A stretch of DNA of 64,000 nt from Actinocrispum wychmicini (GTDB taxonomy: Bacteria; Actinomycetota; Actinomycetes; Mycobacteriales; Pseudonocardiaceae), in NCBI RefSeq assembly GCF_004345645.1, contig NZ_SLWS01000006.1, positions 248,001 to 312,000 of the forward strand, in the 5' to 3' direction. Within the stretch, counting starts at the first letter, position 1, and every line of letters begins with the position of its first letter. The translations under genes were made by a program, and so were the position numbers. A model generated the notes under the pieces. The model searched no databases. It was not told the origin of the DNA and saw only the letters and a program-made list of their open reading frames with translations. Positions 60,939-64,000 of the stretch are shown here, one piece after another.

Positions 60939-61586
60939 GTGGGCAAGGGAGGTCTGGAATTCTCGTGGCCGGCCGAGGTGGCTGGGCACGTTGGTGGAGT
61001 GTGGCGGTGCAGTGGGGTGGTGCCGTTGGCTTTGCCTGGGCCTGGGGTTGACGTGCTGCGGTTCCCTGATCGGTCTTGGTGGTTGTCCGGGCCGGAAACC
61101 GTTGCCAGGCAAGGCTTTGTGGTAGGTACGTTGGTTGGGGTTCGGTTGCTTCCTGGGGCTTGTCCCGTGGTGTTCGGGGTCGCCGCAGATGAGGTGCCGT
61201 TGGCGGGCATGCCGCTCGCTCAGGAGGATTTGCGGGAGGCGGTCAAGGGTTGCGGGAACCCGGACGACCGGGTTCTGCGGGTGGTACGGGCGATGCGCAC
61301 GAAGCCGAATGAGTCGGTGCGGTGGCACGCGGGTGAGGTGGGGTTGTCGGAGCGGCAGTTGCGGCGGCGGTTCGCGGTCGCGGTGGGGTTGGGGCCCAAG
61401 GTGTACCTGCGGATGGTCAGGTTGCACGCCGCGATGGCGATTGCCCGTCGGCAGTCACGGCCTGAGTGGGCGGACATCGCGGTCCGGTGCGGTTTCTACG
61501 ACCAGCCGCACATGCTCGCCGAGTTCAACCGGGCGGTGGGGATGTCCTGTGGCCGTTTCCTCCAATCCGAGCGGGCGGCGGCGTAG
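60939..61586 (+). CDS. AraC-family transcriptional regulator
   Basis: 215 aa from GTG 60939 (start uncertain). N-terminal part (LEFSWPAEVAGHVGGVWRCSG, DVLRFPDRSWWLSGPET) resembles the DUF6597-like sensor domain of AraC proteins in actinobacteria. C-terminal two-HTH domain: AGEVGLSERQLRRRFAVAVGLGPKVYLRMVRL and WADIAVRCGFYDQPHMLAEFNRAVGMSCGRF. Next to a broken P450 that it may have controlled. Confidence 0.85.
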   Translation: MGKGGLEFSWPAEVAGHVGGVWRCSGVVPLALPGPGVDVLRFPDRSWWLSGPETVARQGFVVGTLVGVRLLPGACPVVFGVAADEVPLAGMPLAQEDLREAVKGCGNPDDRVLRVVRAMRTKPNESVRWHAGEVGLSERQLRRRFAVAVGLGPKVYLRMVRLHAAMAIARRQSRPEWADIAVRCGFYDQPHMLAEFNRAVGMSCGRFLQSERAAA

Positions 61587-61600
61587 CAAGGTCTCCAGGT

Positions 61601-62651
61601 GTGTACTTCTCAGAAGCCTTGGGCGCGTGGATCGCGACCCGGTACGCGGATGTCGACCGGGTACTGACCGACCACGTCACGTTCTCCTCCGACGAACTCC
61701 GTTACAGCGCACAGGAAATCCCGCACCGAGACAACCCCGTGCTCAGCAGCCTCGTGGCGACGGACCCACCCAGGCATCACGAGTTGCGCCGGATCGTGAG
61801 TCAGGTGTTCACACCGAGGGCGGTGGCGAATGTTGACATTGAGACCACTGTGCGCGGCCTGCTGGACCGGGTCGGGGACGAGGCCGACGTTGTCGACGGG
61901 ATCGCGTATCCGATGTCCGTGACCACCATCGCCGGGCTGCTCGGGGTGCCCGCGGACCCGGACTTCATCCGCTGGACCGAGGCGATCACGTCGTTCGCCG
62001 GGGTGTTCACCGAGGACGACACCAGGAAAGCCGAGTTCCACCGGGCACGCGCCGAGATGACCGACTACTTCCGCGCCGAACTCGCCCGGCCGCGGGGCAG
62101 CGACATCATCGGCACCCTCGCCAGATCCGGACTGGGCGGGGACGAGCTGGTCGACTTCTGCTCATTGCTGCTCATCAACGGCCACGAGACCACCAAGACC
62201 CTGCTCGTCAACGCCGTCATGAGCCTGTACGGGGGCGACCGGCGAACTGCGGGCCGATCCGGACCTCCTGCCGGGCGCGATCGAAGAGGTCCTCCGGTGC
62301 CACCCGCCGGCCGGCGGCACCGACCGGTTCACCACCGCGTCAACCACGTTCGGCGAGCATGAGATCCCGGCCGGACAACGAGTGGTCGCCCTGATCACCA
62401 AGGCCAACCGGGATCCGTCCGTGTTCACCGACCCCGATCGGTTCGACATCCGCCGGAACCCGAACCCGCACCTGTCCTTCGGCCACGGCGTCCATTTCTG
62501 CCTCGGCGCGCACCTGGCCCGCAGGGAGGTACGGATCGCCTTGCGAGCCATGCTCGACCGGCTGCCCGGACCGTGGCGCATCGCCGACGTCCGAACCGAG
62601 GAGACACCGGTCGGCACCGACGTCCACCAGCTGAAGATCACCTGGGGTTAG
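61601..62651 (+). pseudogene. Cytochrome P450 remnant (5' deletion and frameshift)
   Basis: Begins abruptly at about residue 40 of a normal bacterial P450 (VYFSEALGAWIATRYADVDRVL), 14 nt after the AraC stop. Later blocks are clear: ATDPPRHHELRRIVSQVFTPR (C-helix), LLINGHETTKTLL (I-helix). At the run GGGGG (62231-62235) the frame shifts by one base: reading continues in the next frame with EEVLRCHPP (ExxR) and FGHGVHFCLGAHLA (heme Cys). With four Gs the two parts join exactly. So the gene has lost its N-terminus and carries a homopolymer frameshift, or an assembly error at the latter. Confidence 0.8.
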
Positions 62652-63871
62652 GGCGTGAGCCCGGCGACCGGGCCGATCACGATCACAGCGGGCGGCCGGA
62701 TCCCGGCCGACGCCACATCGTCGGCCACATTGTCCAAAGTGGACCGCACGATCCGCTGGGTGCGGGTGGTGCCCTCCTGGACCACGGCGACCGGAGTGCC
62801 CGCCGGGCGGCCGCCGGCCAGCAGGGCGTCGGCGAACGCGGCGATCCGCTCGACCCCCATCATCAGCACGATCGTGCCGGTCAACCGGGCCAGTGCCGAC
62901 CAGTCCACAAGGGACGCTTCGGAGTCGGGTGCCACGTGGCCGGAGACCACGACCACCTCGTGCGCTACCCCGCGGTGCGTCACTGGAACCCCGGCGACGG
63001 CGGGAGCGCCGAACGCGGAGGTCACGCCGGGCACCACGGTCACCGGGACGCCGGCCTGGGCGCACGCGATCAGCTCCTCGAAGCCGCGACCGAACACGTA
63101 CGGGTCGCCGCCCTTCAGCCGGACCACGAACTTGCCCGCCAACGCGTCGGACACCAACCGGTTGTTGATGAACTCCTGGCTGGCCGCGCGGCCGTACGGG
63201 ATCTTGGCGGCGTCCACCACTTCCACCTGTGGCGCCAGGGACTCCAGCAGCTCGCGGGGGGCGAGACGGTCGGCCACCACCACGTCCGCCCGTGCCAGCA
63301 GGCGGCGACCACGGACTGTGATCAGCTCGGGGTCGCCGGGGCCACCCCCGACCAGGGCCACCCCAGGCAACGGCGACGGTTCCCGCTGGTCAGAGACACG
63401 CCCCTCGCGCAGCGCGTCCAGGATCGCGTCCCGGACCGCGCCCGACCGCCGGTACTCCCCGCCCGCGAGCACTCCCACGAGCAGCCCGTCATGGTCGCCG
63501 ACAGCTGGGGTCACGGCCGTGCCCTCGGTGCCCGCGTCGGCACGGACACAGAACACCCGGGTCCGCTCGGCCTCGCCGGACACCTCGGCGTTGACCGCCG
63601 GGTCGGACGCGCAACTCACCACGTACCAGGCGTCGGCGAGGTCACCGTCCTGGTAGGGACGTTGGTGCCACACGATCTCGCCGTTGTCGGCCATGGCCTG
63701 GACGGCCGGAGTGGCCTCCGGAGCGACAACCTCGACCAGGGCTCCGGCGGACACCAGGCGCGGCAGGCGCCGCTGCGCCACCGTGCCCGCGCCCACGACG
63801 ACGACCCGACGCCCTGCCAGCGAGAGACCTGCGAGGTAGTGGAGCTCGCCAGAAGAATTGGACACCGTCAC
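62648..63871 (-). CDS. cysG: Siroheme synthase (precorrin-2 dehydrogenase / uroporphyrinogen-III methyltransferase)
   Basis: 407 aa, GTG start. N-terminal part (LAGRRVVVVGAGTVAQRRLPRLVSAG, NAD-binding; then VNAEVSGEAERTRVFCVRAD) is the dehydrogenase/chelatase domain, here about 150 aa. Residues 165-407 form a CobA-type methyltransferase: VALVGGGPGDPELITVRG, ADVVVADRL, RLKGGDPYVFGRGFEEL, VPGVTSAFGAPAVAGVPVTHR, VLMMGVERI. Makes siroheme for sulfite/nitrite reductases. Confidence 0.93.
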   Translation of the reverse strand: MTVSNSSGELHYLAGLSLAGRRVVVVGAGTVAQRRLPRLVSAGALVEVVAPEATPAVQAMADNGEIVWHQRPYQDGDLADAWYVVSCASDPAVNAEVSGEAERTRVFCVRADAGTEGTAVTPAVGDHDGLLVGVLAGGEYRRSGAVRDAILDALREGRVSDQREPSPLPGVALVGGGPGDPELITVRGRRLLARADVVVADRLAPRELLESLAPQVEVVDAAKIPYGRAASQEFINNRLVSDALAGKFVVRLKGGDPYVFGRGFEELIACAQAGVPVTVVPGVTSAFGAPAVAGVPVTHRGVAHEVVVVSGHVAPDSEASLVDWSALARLTGTIVLMMGVERIAAFADALLAGGRPAGTPVAVVQEGTTRTQRIVRSTLDNVADDVASAGIRPPAVIVIGPVAGLTP

Positions 63872-63943
63872 CCGGACAGCATGCCCTCTCCCGCACCGGC
63901 CGGTCTCTTCGACTTGGTCACACCCACGGGTTAATGTGCGTCC

Positions 63944-64000
63944 GTGACGGAGTACGAGGTGCGCACGCTGGACCTTGCCGACGCCAAGGTCGCCACGCTG
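63944..64000 (+). CDS. Start of an unidentified host gene (partial)
   Basis: GTG at 63944 followed by 18 codons (TEYEVRTLDLADAKVATL) to the window edge. Divergent from the siroheme synthase gene with about 70 nt between. Too short to identify. Confidence 0.4.
   Translation, partial: MTEYEVRTLDLADAKVATL

Overview
The window is high-GC actinobacterial chromosome. Gene order and protein style (the rimP-nusA-ylxR-infB-DUF503-rbfA block, Tat lipoproteins, proline-rich N-termini followed by one membrane helix) suggest a Pseudonocardiaceae-type host; that placement is inference. It falls into two parts: the right portion of a siphovirus-type prophage (1 to about 35,755) and ordinary chromosome (about 35,755 to 64,000).

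Prophage, 1-9.5 kb: leftward early arm. Reading leftward it holds a hypothetical protein, a MoxR/CobS-like AAA+ ATPase with a VWA-like partner, small hypotheticals, a phage lipoprotein, an Lsr2-type nucleoid protein with a long basic tail, an HTH protein, a Cas4/RecB-like nuclease, a Bro-N antirepressor-like protein, a RecA/DnaB-like ATPase, an endonuclease VII and a CHC2-zinc-finger primase cut by the window edge. Many gaps between these genes hold a perfect stem-loop.

Prophage, 9.5-13 kb: the divergence zone, where the joined virion ends should lie if the usual actinophage order holds. It contains a striking tract of tandem stem-loops (about 9,876-10,690) that runs into and past an HNH endonuclease gene, a 186-aa unknown, and a cluster of tiny leftward ORFs. 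Prophage, 13-31.5 kb: rightward late genes in canonical order (small and large terminase, portal, MuF, scaffold, capsid, connectors, tail tube, frameshifted tail chaperones, tape measure, tail tip proteins, terminator, endolysin, holin). A reversed membrane/coiled-coil gene sits between the two terminase genes. An IS30-family element has landed in the loop of the terminator behind the holin. A two-gene low-GC cassette and a large serine integrase close the prophage. The right attachment junction lies inside an aldo/keto reductase gene, which has lost its 5' part.

Host part: a leftward translation/transcription operon (rimP, nusA, ylxR, infB, DUF503, rbfA); a cell-envelope cluster with three clearly similar membrane-anchored proteins plus related ones, a DUF4439 ferritin-like protein, a class V aminotransferase, YjbQ, a HAD hydrolase and a beta-lactamase-fold serine hydrolase; prolyl-tRNA synthetase; an mtnA plus class II aldolase/SDR pair that looks like a deoxypentose-phosphate disposal pathway; a glyoxalase-fold protein, YaaA, a DEAD-box helicase, a DUF3800-like protein, an AraC regulator, a decayed P450 and a CysG-type siroheme synthase. 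I saw no rRNA, tRNA or CRISPR array.
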